A DNA stretch of 64,000 bases from Hoeflea sp. IMCC20628 (GTDB lineage Bacteria; Pseudomonadota; Alphaproteobacteria; Rhizobiales; Rhizobiaceae). How positions within the stretch are numbered: position 1 is the stretch's first letter; each line of letters begins with the position of its first letter. Positions 1 to 8,125 of the stretch are shown here, one piece after another. The stretch covers positions 4,351,662 to 4,415,661 of the forward strand of contig NZ_CP011479.1 in NCBI RefSeq assembly GCF_001011155.1, given 5' to 3'. The translations under genes and the position numbers were made by a program. The notes beneath the pieces were generated by a model. The model saw only the letters and a program-made list of their open reading frames with translations, had not been told where the DNA came from and made no database searches.

Positions 1-1152
1 ATGCCGAAGGTGATCGGCGTGGTGACCTCGCCAACAGGCGCCGTAATCCGCGACATTCTGCACCGGATCGAAGACCGCTTCCCGGTCCACGTGATCGTCT
101 GGCCCGTCAGGGTGCAGGGTGACACCTCGGGCCAGGAAGTGGCGCAGGCGATCAACGGCTTCAATGCACTGGGTGCAAACGGTCCGATTGCCCGACCGGA
201 CCTGATCATCGTGGCCCGTGGCGGCGGCAGCCTGGAAGACCTCTGGGGCTTCAATGACGAAGCCGTGGTGCGCGCTGCGGCAGACTCCGATATTCCGCTG
301 ATTTCGGCGGTCGGGCACGAGACCGACTGGACCCTTATTGATCACGCCAGCGACCGGCGCGCGCCGACACCCACCGGTGCCGCCGAGATGGCGGTCCCGG
401 TCAAGGCTGATCTGGCGGCACAGTTGGCGGCATTTACAGCACGGCTCAAATCCGCCCAATCGCGCACACTCGACCGGCGGCGCGAAGCCATCCGGGCTCT
501 GGCGCGAGCCCTGCCAACGCTCGACAGCGTGCTGGCGATGCCACGGCAGCGGCTTGACCGCTCGGGACAGGGGTTAGGGCAGGCGCTACAGCTCAACACC
601 GCCAACCGGCGGCGCAGTTTCGAACGACAGGCCGGGCGTGTGACGCCGGTGGCACTGGTTTCGGCAATCCGCGACAAGCGCCAACTGGTTCGAGACAAGA
701 CCTCACGCGCCGACCGGGCGCAGGAGCGCCGTCTTGAGGCCTGGAGATCCCGGCTGGATCGGCACGCTCTGGTGCTCGCCGCAGTGCCGCGCCGGATCGC
801 CGAGACCCAGACCCGCAGCCGTGAGAGGCTGGCTGGTTTCCACCACCGCGCCGACATTGCGCTCACCCAGTTGCTGGGCCAAAGACGCCGGGGGCTTGAT
901 GGACAGGCGCGCATGCTGCAATCGCTGTCCTATCACAGCGTGCTGGGCCGTGGCTTCGCGGTGATTCGCGACCAGGACCGTGCTGTTTTATCGCGCGCTG
1001 ACCAGGTCGAGACCGGCACGATGATCGCAATCGAATTCTCCGATGGCGAGGTTGCAGCGCTTGCCAGCAGCGATCAGCCGATCTCGGGGCCGAAGCCCCC
1101 CCGCGCCAAGGCGACGAAGCCGAAAGAGCCGGGACAGGGCAGCCTGTTCTAG
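1..1152 (+). CDS. xseA: Exodeoxyribonuclease VII large subunit (5' truncated by window edge)
   Basis: XseA is the catalytic large subunit of exonuclease VII, which with XseB degrades single-stranded DNA to oligonucleotides. The visible 383 residues start inside the family's catalytic core ([16 protein letters not shown]), and include the [14 protein letters not shown] and [11 protein letters not shown] motifs typical of the enzyme, then a long charged helical region (about residues 130-310) and the C-terminal [14 protein letters not shown] segment. Known full-length proteins are around 450-530 residues with an N-terminal OB-fold, so roughly 100-140 residues lie before base 1. The ATG at base 1 is therefore an internal methionine, not the start. 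The following gene on the same strand starts 98 bp downstream and has its own promoter-like sequence. Confidence 0.95.
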   Translation: MPKVIGVVTSPTGAVIRDILHRIEDRFPVHVIVWPVRVQGDTSGQEVAQAINGFNALGANGPIARPDLIIVARGGGSLEDLWGFNDEAVVRAAADSDIPLISAVGHETDWTLIDHASDRRAPTPTGAAEMAVPVKADLAAQLAAFTARLKSAQSRTLDRRREAIRALARALPTLDSVLAMPRQRLDRSGQGLGQALQLNTANRRRSFERQAGRVTPVALVSAIRDKRQLVRDKTSRADRAQERRLEAWRSRLDRHALVLAAVPRRIAETQTRSRERLAGFHHRADIALTQLLGQRRRGLDGQARMLQSLSYHSVLGRGFAVIRDQDRAVLSRADQVETGTMIAIEFSDGEVAALASSDQPISGPKPPRAKATKPKEPGQGSLF

Positions 1153-1215
1153 GATCCACACGCTCGAACTGACAGCAGACAGGCAGAACTTTCCGGCCCG
1201 ATTTAACATGGGTTA

Positions 1216-1250
1216 TTGCGGTCAGCGCTACCGGAACATATAAAGAACAT
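1216..1250 (+). promoter_or_regulatory. Predicted promoter with overlapping LexA-type SOS box
   Basis: A -35-like TTGCGG (1216-1221) and a -10-like TATAAA (1239-1244) are 17 bp apart. A GAAC-ATATAAA-GAAC element (1234-1248) covers the -10. GAAC-N7-GAAC is the reverse complement of the GTTC-N7-GTTC site known for alphaproteobacterial LexA. The ATG at 1251 is only seven bases past the -10, so the mRNA would be leaderless or nearly so, which fits the absence of a Shine-Dalgarno sequence. Motif match by eye only; binding and start site are inferred. Confidence 0.7.
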
Positions 1251-2486
1251 ATGACCGGAAAAACACTCGAATCAAAGCTGGCGATCCTCAGCGATGCCGC
1301 CAAATATGACGCCTCCTGCGCCTCGTCGGGATCGACCAAGCGCGACAGCAGGGACGGCAAGGGGCTGGGGTCGAACGAGGGCACCGGGATCTGCCATGCC
1401 TATGCCCCCGACGGGCGCTGCATCAGCCTGCTCAAGATCCTGATGACCAATTTCTGCATCTATGACTGCGCCTATTGCATCAACCGGGTGTCGTCGAACG
1501 TGCCGCGCGCGCGGTTTTCGGTCGACGAAGTCGTGCGACTGACCATCGATTTCTATCGGCGCAATTACATCGAGGGGCTGTTTTTGTCCTCCGGCGTCAT
1601 CCGCTCGCCGGATGCGACGATGTCGGACATGGTGCAGATCGTGCGCAAATTGCGCGAGGAGGAGAATTTTCGCGGCTATATCCATCTCAAGACCATTCCG
1701 GACGCGTCGCCCGAACTGATCGCAGAAGCGGGACGGCTGGCCGACCGGCTGTCGATCAATGTGGAATTGCCAACCGACGCCGGCATGCAGGCCTTTGCGT
1801 CTGAGAAGAATCCGGCGCAGATCCGCCGGGCCATGGCCGATGTGCGGCTGCGCAAGGAGGCCGCCAGCGATGTCACCCATACCGGACGCAAGGCGGCGCG
1901 ATTTGCCCCGGCCGGGCAATCGACCCAGATGATTGTTGGTGCGGACGGATCCAATGACGCCGCCATTCTGGGTGAATCAACCCGGCTCTATTCCAGCTAC
2001 AAGCTGAAGCGGGTCTATTACTCGGCGTTTTCGCCGATCCCCGACAGCACGGCGCGGCTGCCGCTGATCTCGCCGCCGCTGGTGCGCGAGCACCGGCTTT
2101 ACCAGGCCGACTGGCTGCTGCGGTTTTACGGCTTTGACTTGCAGGAGATTGTCAGTGGCGCGCGGGATGGCAATCTTGATCTGGAGCTTGATCCGAAACT
2201 GGCCTGGGCGCTGTTGCACCGCGAAACCTTTCCGGTCGACATCAACCGCGCCGACCGGGAACTATTGCTGCGGGTGCCGGGCTTCGGGGTGAAGACGGTC
2301 AACCGGATCCTCAGCACGCGCCGCTACCGCAATGTGCGCTACGAGGACGTGGTGCGAATGGGCGGAAGCATGAAAAAGGCCGGCGCCTTCATCACCGCGC
2401 AGGGCTGGTCGCCCGGTGGGCTGATTGACACCGCGCAGCTCCGCAGCCGCTTTCTGCCGCCACCAGAGCAATTGTCGCTGCTCTGA
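1251..2486 (+). CDS. Putative DNA modification/repair radical SAM protein (UdgX-linked)
   Basis: This 411-residue protein belongs to the radical SAM family that is usually encoded next to UdgX-type proteins; its reaction is unknown. The Cx3Cx2C cluster motif is at C69, C73 and C76 (NFCIYDCAYC), so it should bind a [4Fe-4S] cluster and S-adenosylmethionine. A TIM-barrel-like body follows. Around residues 325-360 there is a helix-hairpin-helix segment (DINRADRELLLRVPGFGVKT), a non-specific DNA-binding fold, which supports a DNA substrate. The N-terminus (KLAILSDAAKYDASCASSG) looks like a true family start, which fixes the ATG at 1251 even though there is no ribosome-binding site. The stop codon overlaps the start of the next gene by one base, so the two are translationally linked. 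Confidence 0.88.
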   Translation: MTGKTLESKLAILSDAAKYDASCASSGSTKRDSRDGKGLGSNEGTGICHAYAPDGRCISLLKILMTNFCIYDCAYCINRVSSNVPRARFSVDEVVRLTIDFYRRNYIEGLFLSSGVIRSPDATMSDMVQIVRKLREEENFRGYIHLKTIPDASPELIAEAGRLADRLSINVELPTDAGMQAFASEKNPAQIRRAMADVRLRKEAASDVTHTGRKAARFAPAGQSTQMIVGADGSNDAAILGESTRLYSSYKLKRVYYSAFSPIPDSTARLPLISPPLVREHRLYQADWLLRFYGFDLQEIVSGARDGNLDLELDPKLAWALLHRETFPVDINRADRELLLRVPGFGVKTVNRILSTRRYRNVRYEDVVRMGGSMKKAGAFITAQGWSPGGLIDTAQLRSRFLPPPEQLSLL

Positions 2487-3952
2487 TGCGCCATATCGCC
2501 TTGCCAGACACCGGGACCGCGGATGCGTGGCGCAAGGCCGCGCGATCCTGCCTGCGCGAGGGCCTGCGGCCTGCTGACATCTCCTGGGGAACCGCACAGA
2601 CCGAGCGGGGGCTGTTTGACGACCAGCAGTCGGAAGGTGGCGCGCCGGTCAAGATGACGGTGCCGCGCAGTTTCATCAGCCTCGCCGAAACCGTCTGCTG
2701 GCATAGCGACGCCGATCGGTTTGCGCGGCTCTACCAGTTCTTGTGGCGGCTCAAAGACACGCCGCATCTGATTGCCGACCGGGGTGACAGGGAACTGGCG
2801 CATCTCCGCGGGATGGAAAAATCGGTGCATCGATGCCAGCACAAGATGAAAGCCTTTGTGCGGTTTAGGGAAATTGGCGATCGCGATGATGCGCGGCGCA
2901 GTTTCGCTGCCTGGTTCGAGCCGACCCATCACACGGTGGAGCCGACAGCGGGCTTCTTTGCCGGGCGGTTTGCCGATATGGACTGGCGGATTGTCACGCC
3001 GGAGAAGACCGCGATCTTTCAGGACGGGAGCTTGAGCTTTGCGCCGGGGCAACCCAAGCCGGCCTTGCCAGAGGACGCCGGCGAGACGCTGTGGCTCACC
3101 TATTTCCGCAACATCTTCAATCCGGCGCGGCTGAAGGTGCAGGCGATGACCTCGGAGATGCCGAAGAAATACTGGAAGAACCTGCCCGAGGCGGCGACGA
3201 TCCCCGACCTGATTGCCAATGCCCCGGCGCGCGCCCGGGCGATGGCGCATGCCGCACCGACCCTGGCGCCGATGCGGGCGGGCAAGGCGCGCCAGCAGCT
3301 TGCCGCGCACATGTCCGCCTGGGACGGGCCGCTGGACGCCCTGCCCGCCGCCATTCATGCCTGCACCCGCTGTCCGCTGCACAGTACGGCGACACAGGCC
3401 GTGCCCGGAATCGGACCACTCGATGCGGCGCTGATGATCGTCGGCGAGCAACCTGGCGATCAGGAGGATCTGACCGGGCTTGCCTTTGTCGGCCCTGCCG
3501 GGCAGCTGTTTGACAAGGTCGCGCAATCGGCGGGCTTGGACCGGTCGGCGGCCTTTGTCACCAATGCCGTCAAGCATTTCAAGTTCACGCCCCGCGGCAA
3601 GCGGCGGCTGCACCAGCGGCCCAATTCCGGCGAGATCGAGCATTGCCGCTGGTGGCTGGATGCCGAGCGCAACCTTGTGCAGCCGAAACTGATCCTGGCC
3701 CTTGGCGCCACCGCTGCCGAGACCCTGACCGGGTCAGGTGCGAACATTCTTCGCCGCCGGGGAACCGTGGAACAGCTTGCCGACGGCACCCCGGTGCTGC
3801 TGTCGGTGCATCCATCGTTCCTGCTGCGCCTGCCCGATCCGGCGGAACAGGAAAAGCAGATAGCGTTGTTCGAGGCGGATCTTCGCCGTGCGGTGGAGAT
3901 GGTCGTTGCGCTGACGGCTCGATCCGGCAGTCAGGACTCGGCGGCAGGGTGA
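2486..3952 (+). CDS. DUF4130-UdgX fusion, covalent uracil-DNA-binding protein
   Basis: A 488-residue two-domain protein. Residues about 60-250 match the DUF4130 / 'SAM-linked DNA metabolism' domain (HLRGMEKSVHRCQHKMKAFV, THHTVEPTAGFFAGRFADM). Residues about 285-475 are a UdgX-type uracil-DNA glycosylase domain with C293xxC296 and C387 as likely Fe-S ligands, the GEQPG motif at 320-324, and KRRLH at 372-376. In the Mycobacterium smegmatis UdgX family this loop (KRRIH) carries the histidine that forms a covalent bond with uracil-derived DNA, so H376 is the predicted reactive residue. HPSFLLR (from H442) is the C-terminal active-site motif. In many genomes these two domains are separate genes; here they are fused and overlap the radical SAM gene. 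The role is inferred as DNA damage recognition or repair under SOS control. Confidence 0.9.
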   Translation: MRHIALPDTGTADAWRKAARSCLREGLRPADISWGTAQTERGLFDDQQSEGGAPVKMTVPRSFISLAETVCWHSDADRFARLYQFLWRLKDTPHLIADRGDRELAHLRGMEKSVHRCQHKMKAFVRFREIGDRDDARRSFAAWFEPTHHTVEPTAGFFAGRFADMDWRIVTPEKTAIFQDGSLSFAPGQPKPALPEDAGETLWLTYFRNIFNPARLKVQAMTSEMPKKYWKNLPEAATIPDLIANAPARARAMAHAAPTLAPMRAGKARQQLAAHMSAWDGPLDALPAAIHACTRCPLHSTATQAVPGIGPLDAALMIVGEQPGDQEDLTGLAFVGPAGQLFDKVAQSAGLDRSAAFVTNAVKHFKFTPRGKRRLHQRPNSGEIEHCRWWLDAERNLVQPKLILALGATAAETLTGSGANILRRRGTVEQLADGTPVLLSVHPSFLLRLPDPAEQEKQIALFEADLRRAVEMVVALTARSGSQDSAAG

Positions 3953-4004
3953 ACTGGCAACGGAACTGTCCGGGCCTGATCAGCCGGCTAACATATCCGC
4001 TGTG

Positions 4005-4478
4005 TCAGGCAACAACTTCGGCACAGACCGCATTGAGCGCCCGCGCCGCATCTTTCGGATCAAGCCGGACCTGCAGTCCGCGCTGGCCACCATTGATGAA
4101 CACATAGGGTTGCGTGAGTGCGGCGCGTTCAATGGCGGTCGGCACCTGCTTTTTCTGGCCGAAGGGGCTGATGCCGCCGACATGATAGCCGGTAAGGCGC
4201 TCGGCGTCCGCAGGCTTCATCATCATCGCCGACTTGCCGCCAAGGGCTGCTGCCAGCTTCTTCATGCTGACTTCATGGTCGGACGGCAGCACGACGCAGA
4301 CCGGCTTGCCGTCGAGTTCCGCCATCAGGGTCTTGAGCACCCGCGACGGCGGCTCGCCCAGTGCCCGGGCCGCGTGCATGCCGATGCTTTCGGCATCGGG
4401 ATCGTAGTCATAGCTGTGGACGGTGAAGGCAATGCCGAGCTTGGCGAGAGCTTGTGTGGCGCGGGTGGTCTTCGCCAT
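4005..4478 (-). CDS. ybaK: Cys-tRNA(Pro) deacylase, YbaK/EbsC family
   Basis: A 157-residue YbaK-type trans-editing enzyme that hydrolyses Cys-tRNA(Pro) (and related misacylated species) made by prolyl-tRNA synthetase. The conserved FTVHSYDYD start, the VLKTLMAEL core lysine region, the GGISPFGQKK loop and the YVFINGGQRGLQVRLDP end are all visible, and the length is normal for the family. A Shine-Dalgarno-like AAGGGG lies about seven bases before the ATG. It is 11 bp downstream of the ArsC-like gene on the same strand and is probably the last gene of the guaA transcript. Confidence 0.93.
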   Translation of the reverse strand: MAKTTRATQALAKLGIAFTVHSYDYDPDAESIGMHAARALGEPPSRVLKTLMAELDGKPVCVVLPSDHEVSMKKLAAALGGKSAMMMKPADAERLTGYHVGGISPFGQKKQVPTAIERAALTQPYVFINGGQRGLQVRLDPKDAARALNAVCAEVVA

Positions 4479-4489
4479 CTCAAATCCCC

Positions 4490-4837
4490 TTACGCGAAAA
4501 ACTGCTCGTAGAGGTCCGGCTTGAAGCCGATGATGATCCGGCTATCGGCTTCCAGCACCGGACGCTTGATCATCGACGGTTGCGCCAGCATCAGGGCGAT
4601 GGCCTTATCCGTATCCAGATCCTGCTTGGCGGCTTCATCAAGCTTGCGGAATGTGGTTCCGGCGCGGTTGAGGACAGTTTCCCAACCGGCTTGCCCGCAC
4701 CAGCGCACGAGATGCGCCCGTTCGATGCCCGACGCCTTGTAATCGTGGAAATCCACCACGATGGCATGCTCAGCGAGCCAGTTGCGCGCCTTCTTCATCG
4801 TGTCGCAGTTCTTGATGCCGTAGATGGTGACGGTCAT
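4490..4837 (-). CDS. ArsC/Spx family protein, YffB-like
   Basis: A 115-residue thioredoxin-fold protein of the ArsC/Spx superfamily. It begins TVTIYGIKNCDTMKKARNWL, the single-cysteine variant seen in YffB-like members, so it has the equivalent of the first catalytic cysteine (C11) but no CxxC pair. The C-terminal half has the IKRPVLEADSRIIIGFKP strand pattern found across the family. YffB-type proteins have been proposed as glutathione-dependent thiol reductases; arsenate reduction is not supported because no arsenic genes are nearby. It sits 24 bp after guaA and 11 bp before ybaK, in the same direction. Confidence 0.85.
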   Translation of the reverse strand: MTVTIYGIKNCDTMKKARNWLAEHAIVVDFHDYKASGIERAHLVRWCGQAGWETVLNRAGTTFRKLDEAAKQDLDTDKAIALMLAQPSMIKRPVLEADSRIIIGFKPDLYEQFFA

Positions 4838-4861
4838 ATGCAGTTCCGTGCTTGCAGCACC

Positions 4862-6433
4862 TCATTCCCACTCGATGGTTCCGGGGGGCTTGGAGGTAAC
4901 GTCATAGACGACGCGGTTGATGCCCTTGACCTCGTTGATCAGCCGCGTGGCGGTCTGTCCGAGAAAGGCCATGTCATAGGGATAGAAATCCGCGGTCATG
5001 CCGTCGACAGAGGTGACGGCGCGCAGCGCGCAGACGAACTCGTAAGTGCGGCCATCGCCCATGACGCCGACGGTCTGCACCGGCAAGAGCACGGCGAATG
5101 CCTGCCAGATGGTGTCGTAAAGACCGGCCTTGCGGATCTCGTCGAGATAGATCGCATCAGCCTGACGCAGGATGTCGAGTTTTTCGCGGGTGATGCCGCC
5201 CGGGCAGCGGATGGCCAGGCCGGGACCGGGGAACGGGTGACGGCCGATGAAGCTGTCGGGCAGGCCAAGCTCTTTGCCCAGCACCCGGACTTCGTCCTTG
5301 AACAATTCGCGCAACGGCTCGACCAGCTGCATGTTCATGCGATCAGGCAGACCGCCGACATTGTGGTGCGACTTGATGGTCACCGAAGGGCCGCCGGAAA
5401 ACGAAACACTTTCGATCACGTCTGGATAGAGCGTGCCCTGGGCGAGGAAATCGGCGCCACCGATCTTCTTGGCTTCTTCCTCGAACACTTCGATGAACAG
5501 CCGGCCAATGGTCTTGCGCTTGGTCTCCGGATCGGCTTCGCCTTCCAGCTGCGAGATGAACCGGTCCGACGCATCCACCATTTTCAGATTGAGATTGTAA
5601 TGTTCGGTGAACATGGCCACCACATCGGCAGCCTCGTTCATGCGCATCAAGCCGTGATCGACGAGGATGCAGCTCAGCTGGTCGCCGATGGCTTCGTGAA
5701 TCAGAAGCGCTGCAACGGAGGAATCAACGCCGCCGGACAGCGCGCAGATGACCTTGCCGGAGCCGACCTGGTCGCGGATCTTTTGCACCATCTCCGCCCG
5801 ATAAGCAGCCATGCTCCAATCGGATTTCAGACCGACGATCTTGTGCACGAAATTGGCCAGCAGCTTGGCGCCATCGGGCGTATGCACCACTTCGGGATGG
5901 AACATGGTGGTGTAATAGCGCTTGTCTTCATTGACCGAGATGGCGAAGGGCGCGTTCGGCGATGTGCCGATCACCTCGAATCCGTCTGGAAGACGGGTGA
6001 CCCGATCGCCATGGCTCATCCACACTGGATACTTCTTGCCAACTTCCCAGATGCCTTCAAACAGCGGCGAAGGCTTGAGGATCTCGACATCGGCGCGGCC
6101 AAACTCTCGGTGATGACCGCCTTCGACATTGCCACCGATCTGTGTGCAGAGCGTCTGCTGACCATAGCAAATGGCGAGGATCGGAACGCCTGAATCAAAC
6201 ACCGCCTGCGGCGCGCGCGGCGAGCCTTCGCGGGTGACCGAATCCGGCCCGCCGGAAAAGATCACGCCTTTCGGCTGCATCCGCTCAAAGCCTTCATCGG
6301 CCAGCTGGAACGGGACAATTTCGCAATAGACCCCGGCTTCGCGCACGCGGCGGGCGATCAGCTGCGTGACCTGACTGCCGAAGTCGATGATCAGAATGGA
6401 ATCGGGATGAGTGGTGTGGAGGATATCGTTCAT
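4862..6433 (-). CDS. guaA: GMP synthase (glutamine-hydrolysing)
   Basis: A 523-residue GMP synthetase that converts XMP, glutamine and ATP to GMP in the last step of de novo guanine nucleotide synthesis. The N-terminal class I glutamine amidotransferase has the nucleophile in [10 protein letters not shown] (C89) and the catalytic His/Glu region MFHPEVVHT. The ATP pyrophosphatase domain has the PP-loop [11 protein letters not shown], and the C-terminal dimerisation domain ends with the typical [17 protein letters not shown]. The start ATG follows the nucleosidase gene by only nine bases, which suggests co-transcription from upstream. Confidence 0.98.
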   Translation of the reverse strand: MNDILHTTHPDSILIIDFGSQVTQLIARRVREAGVYCEIVPFQLADEGFERMQPKGVIFSGGPDSVTREGSPRAPQAVFDSGVPILAICYGQQTLCTQIGGNVEGGHHREFGRADVEILKPSPLFEGIWEVGKKYPVWMSHGDRVTRLPDGFEVIGTSPNAPFAISVNEDKRYYTTMFHPEVVHTPDGAKLLANFVHKIVGLKSDWSMAAYRAEMVQKIRDQVGSGKVICALSGGVDSSVAALLIHEAIGDQLSCILVDHGLMRMNEAADVVAMFTEHYNLNLKMVDASDRFISQLEGEADPETKRKTIGRLFIEVFEEEAKKIGGADFLAQGTLYPDVIESVSFSGGPSVTIKSHHNVGGLPDRMNMQLVEPLRELFKDEVRVLGKELGLPDSFIGRHPFPGPGLAIRCPGGITREKLDILRQADAIYLDEIRKAGLYDTIWQAFAVLLPVQTVGVMGDGRTYEFVCALRAVTSVDGMTADFYPYDMAFLGQTATRLINEVKGINRVVYDVTSKPPGTIEWE

Positions 6434-6442
6434 GGCGAGCGA

Positions 6443-7075
6443 TTAAGCCAAAGCCGCGCCGGATGCAATCGCCTGCTCTATGCGATCCACCGCTTCGGCG
6501 AGTTTTTCATCAATCACATGCAAATATTCGGTCCAATCGTCGAGATGGTTGAGGTCTGCCTTGCCATCGGAGATGCCGCGCAGACCGATCACCGGCACGT
6601 CAAACAGGCTGGCGGCGCGCAGCACGGCAAAGGTTTCCATGTCGACCATGTCGGCATCGATGAGGTCATAGGCAGCGCCCGAGACAATGTTGGCACCGGT
6701 GGACAGGCTGGCGGCGGCGATGCCTCCGGCGATCACCGGCATCGGCAGCTTGGCGGGGAGGTCAAGCAGCGGCGTCCGGCCTTTCTCGAAGCCGAGCGGG
6801 CTCGCATCCATGTCGCGGTAGCTGACCGAGGAGACCTGATAGACATGGGTTTGCTCGAGCAGCCGCGAGCCAGCAGATCCCAGCGACACAATGCAGTCGG
6901 GCCGGCCAGACCCGGACATTGCCAGGCTGGCAGTCAGCACGGTGGCGGCCTCCACCGGGCCGATGCCGGTGATCAGCGGATCAAACCGCGTCTTCAGATG
7001 CGGGCCATATTCCGGCTCAGCCGCCATCACATAGAGAACCCGGCGGTCACCAACCGTTTTGACTGTGCCTCTCAT
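6443..7075 (-). CDS. 5'-methylthioadenosine/S-adenosylhomocysteine nucleosidase-like protein
   Basis: A 210-residue purine/uridine phosphorylase-fold protein. It shows the family core SLGSAGSRL, the substrate-binding VDMETFAVLRAA and the RGISDGKADLN catalytic loop expected for MTA/SAH nucleosidases, which release adenine from methylthioadenosine or SAH. It is slightly shorter than the roughly 230-residue E. coli enzyme and diverges at the N-terminus, so substrate specificity is inferred. The start overlaps the stop of the thioesterase gene (ATGA), a sign of translational coupling, and guaA begins nine bases downstream, which suits a purine-salvage role. Confidence 0.85.
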   Translation of the reverse strand: MRGTVKTVGDRRVLYVMAAEPEYGPHLKTRFDPLITGIGPVEAATVLTASLAMSGSGRPDCIVSLGSAGSRLLEQTHVYQVSSVSYRDMDASPLGFEKGRTPLLDLPAKLPMPVIAGGIAAASLSTGANIVSGAAYDLIDADMVDMETFAVLRAASLFDVPVIGLRGISDGKADLNHLDDWTEYLHVIDEKLAEAVDRIEQAIASGAALA

Positions 7076-7521
7076 CCGTCAATCCCTTCGCGGCCACGCA
7101 CCACCATCATGGTGCCGGTCATCGACGCGATCAGTTTGGCCGGACCATCGGAGATGGAATAGGCGCGCCCATCGCTGACAATGATGGTGTTGCCGGGCTT
7201 GGTGACCTCGCCGCGAAACAGGAAATGATCGCCGCGTCCCGGCGACAGAAGATTGATCTTGAACTCGATGGTCAGCACTGCCGCACCCTCGGGCATTACC
7301 GACAGCGCCGCATAGCCGCAGGCCGAATCGAGCGCGGTCGACAAAATTCCTGCATGAAGAAAGCCGTGCTGCTGGGTGAGATCCGCACGAAACGGCATCT
7401 CGATCTCGACCACGCCATATTCGACGCTGGTCAGCGAAGCCCCGATGCTGCGCATGACGTTCTGGCGGGCAAAACTGTCGGTCACCCGGCCGCGGAAATT
7501 CTGGTCTGGTCTTTCGTCCAT
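7072..7521 (-). CDS. PaaI-family (hotdog-fold) thioesterase
   Basis: A 149-residue hotdog-fold protein of the PaaI/YigI acyl-CoA thioesterase type. It shows QQHGFLHAGILSTALDSACGYAAL, in which the HAG and following acidic residue form the family active-site region, then a strand rich in hydrophobic residues (AVLTIEFKINLLSPG). A start eleven codons earlier (TTG at 7554) is possible, but the ATG at 7521 has a strong AAAGGA five to nine bases upstream, so I chose it. The natural acyl-CoA substrate is not evident. It overlaps the nucleosidase gene by four bases. Confidence 0.85.
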   Translation of the reverse strand: MDERPDQNFRGRVTDSFARQNVMRSIGASLTSVEYGVVEIEMPFRADLTQQHGFLHAGILSTALDSACGYAALSVMPEGAAVLTIEFKINLLSPGRGDHFLFRGEVTKPGNTIIVSDGRAYSISDGPAKLIASMTGTMMVVRGREGIDG

Positions 7522-7596
7522 GCGCAATTCCTTTCGCAGCTGCGAAGGTGGCAAGCACGCGTCAAAACCGCAAGCGGTTTCTGGCGCACTTACCGA

Positions 7597-8061
7597 TCAG
7601 ACCCGGTTGAGCCACCAGATTGCGCCGTTGAGCAGACCGGCAAAGGACACCCAGGCCGCATAGGGCAGGAACAACAAGGCTGCGGGACGATCGCGGTTCC
7701 AGGCGGTGGCGATAAAGGCCAGAATCGATATCAGCATGGCGATCAGCACAACGAGCGCCAGATCGGCGCGATGCAGCACGAAAAACACCGGCGACCAGGC
7801 GAAGTTCAGCGCCATCTGGACAAACCAGATTTTCGACAGCCAGTTGCCCCGTTCCTTGATGAAGGCCCGCGCCCCGGCGATGCCGACAAGCACATAGAGC
7901 GTGGTCCAGACCGGGCCGAAAATCCAGTTTGGCGGATTGAAGGACGGTTTTTCCAGGCCCTGATACCAGGGACCGGGAATCGAGAAATATCCGATCAGGC
8001 TGCCACCGGCGACAGTGAGGCCGACAAACAGGAACAATGCCAGTGCATGCGATTTATTCAT
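7597..8061 (-). CDS. tspO: TspO/MBR (translocator protein) family membrane protein
   Basis: A 154-residue integral membrane protein with five hydrophobic segments, as in the TspO family. The family hallmarks are visible: GPWYQGLEKPSFNPPNWIFGPVW near the first loop and ALNFAWSPVFF in the third helix. Bacterial TspO binds tetrapyrroles and influences porphyrin efflux and stress responses. It is preceded by an AGAGG ribosome-binding site. It lies between the rRNA methyltransferase and the thioesterase, all on the minus strand, but the gaps of 64-75 bp leave it unclear whether they share a transcript. Confidence 0.95.
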   Translation of the reverse strand: MNKSHALALFLFVGLTVAGGSLIGYFSIPGPWYQGLEKPSFNPPNWIFGPVWTTLYVLVGIAGARAFIKERGNWLSKIWFVQMALNFAWSPVFFVLHRADLALVVLIAMLISILAFIATAWNRDRPAALLFLPYAAWVSFAGLLNGAIWWLNRV

Positions 8062-8125
8062 GGTTCCACCTCTTGCCGATCATGATCCGTCACCAGCTGC
8101 GCTGACCTTATAGCCCTGCCGACTG

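Noticed and set aside
2339-3643. A 434-codon minus-strand frame
   Set aside because: Opposite the DUF4130-UdgX gene; arginine- and proline-rich with no motif.
4454-6193. A 579-codon open frame on the plus strand
   Set aside because: It is antisense to guaA and the ArsC-like gene, which have all their motifs intact. The translated sequence is His/Asp/Gly-rich with no recognisable domain, as expected from antisense of GC-rich DNA.
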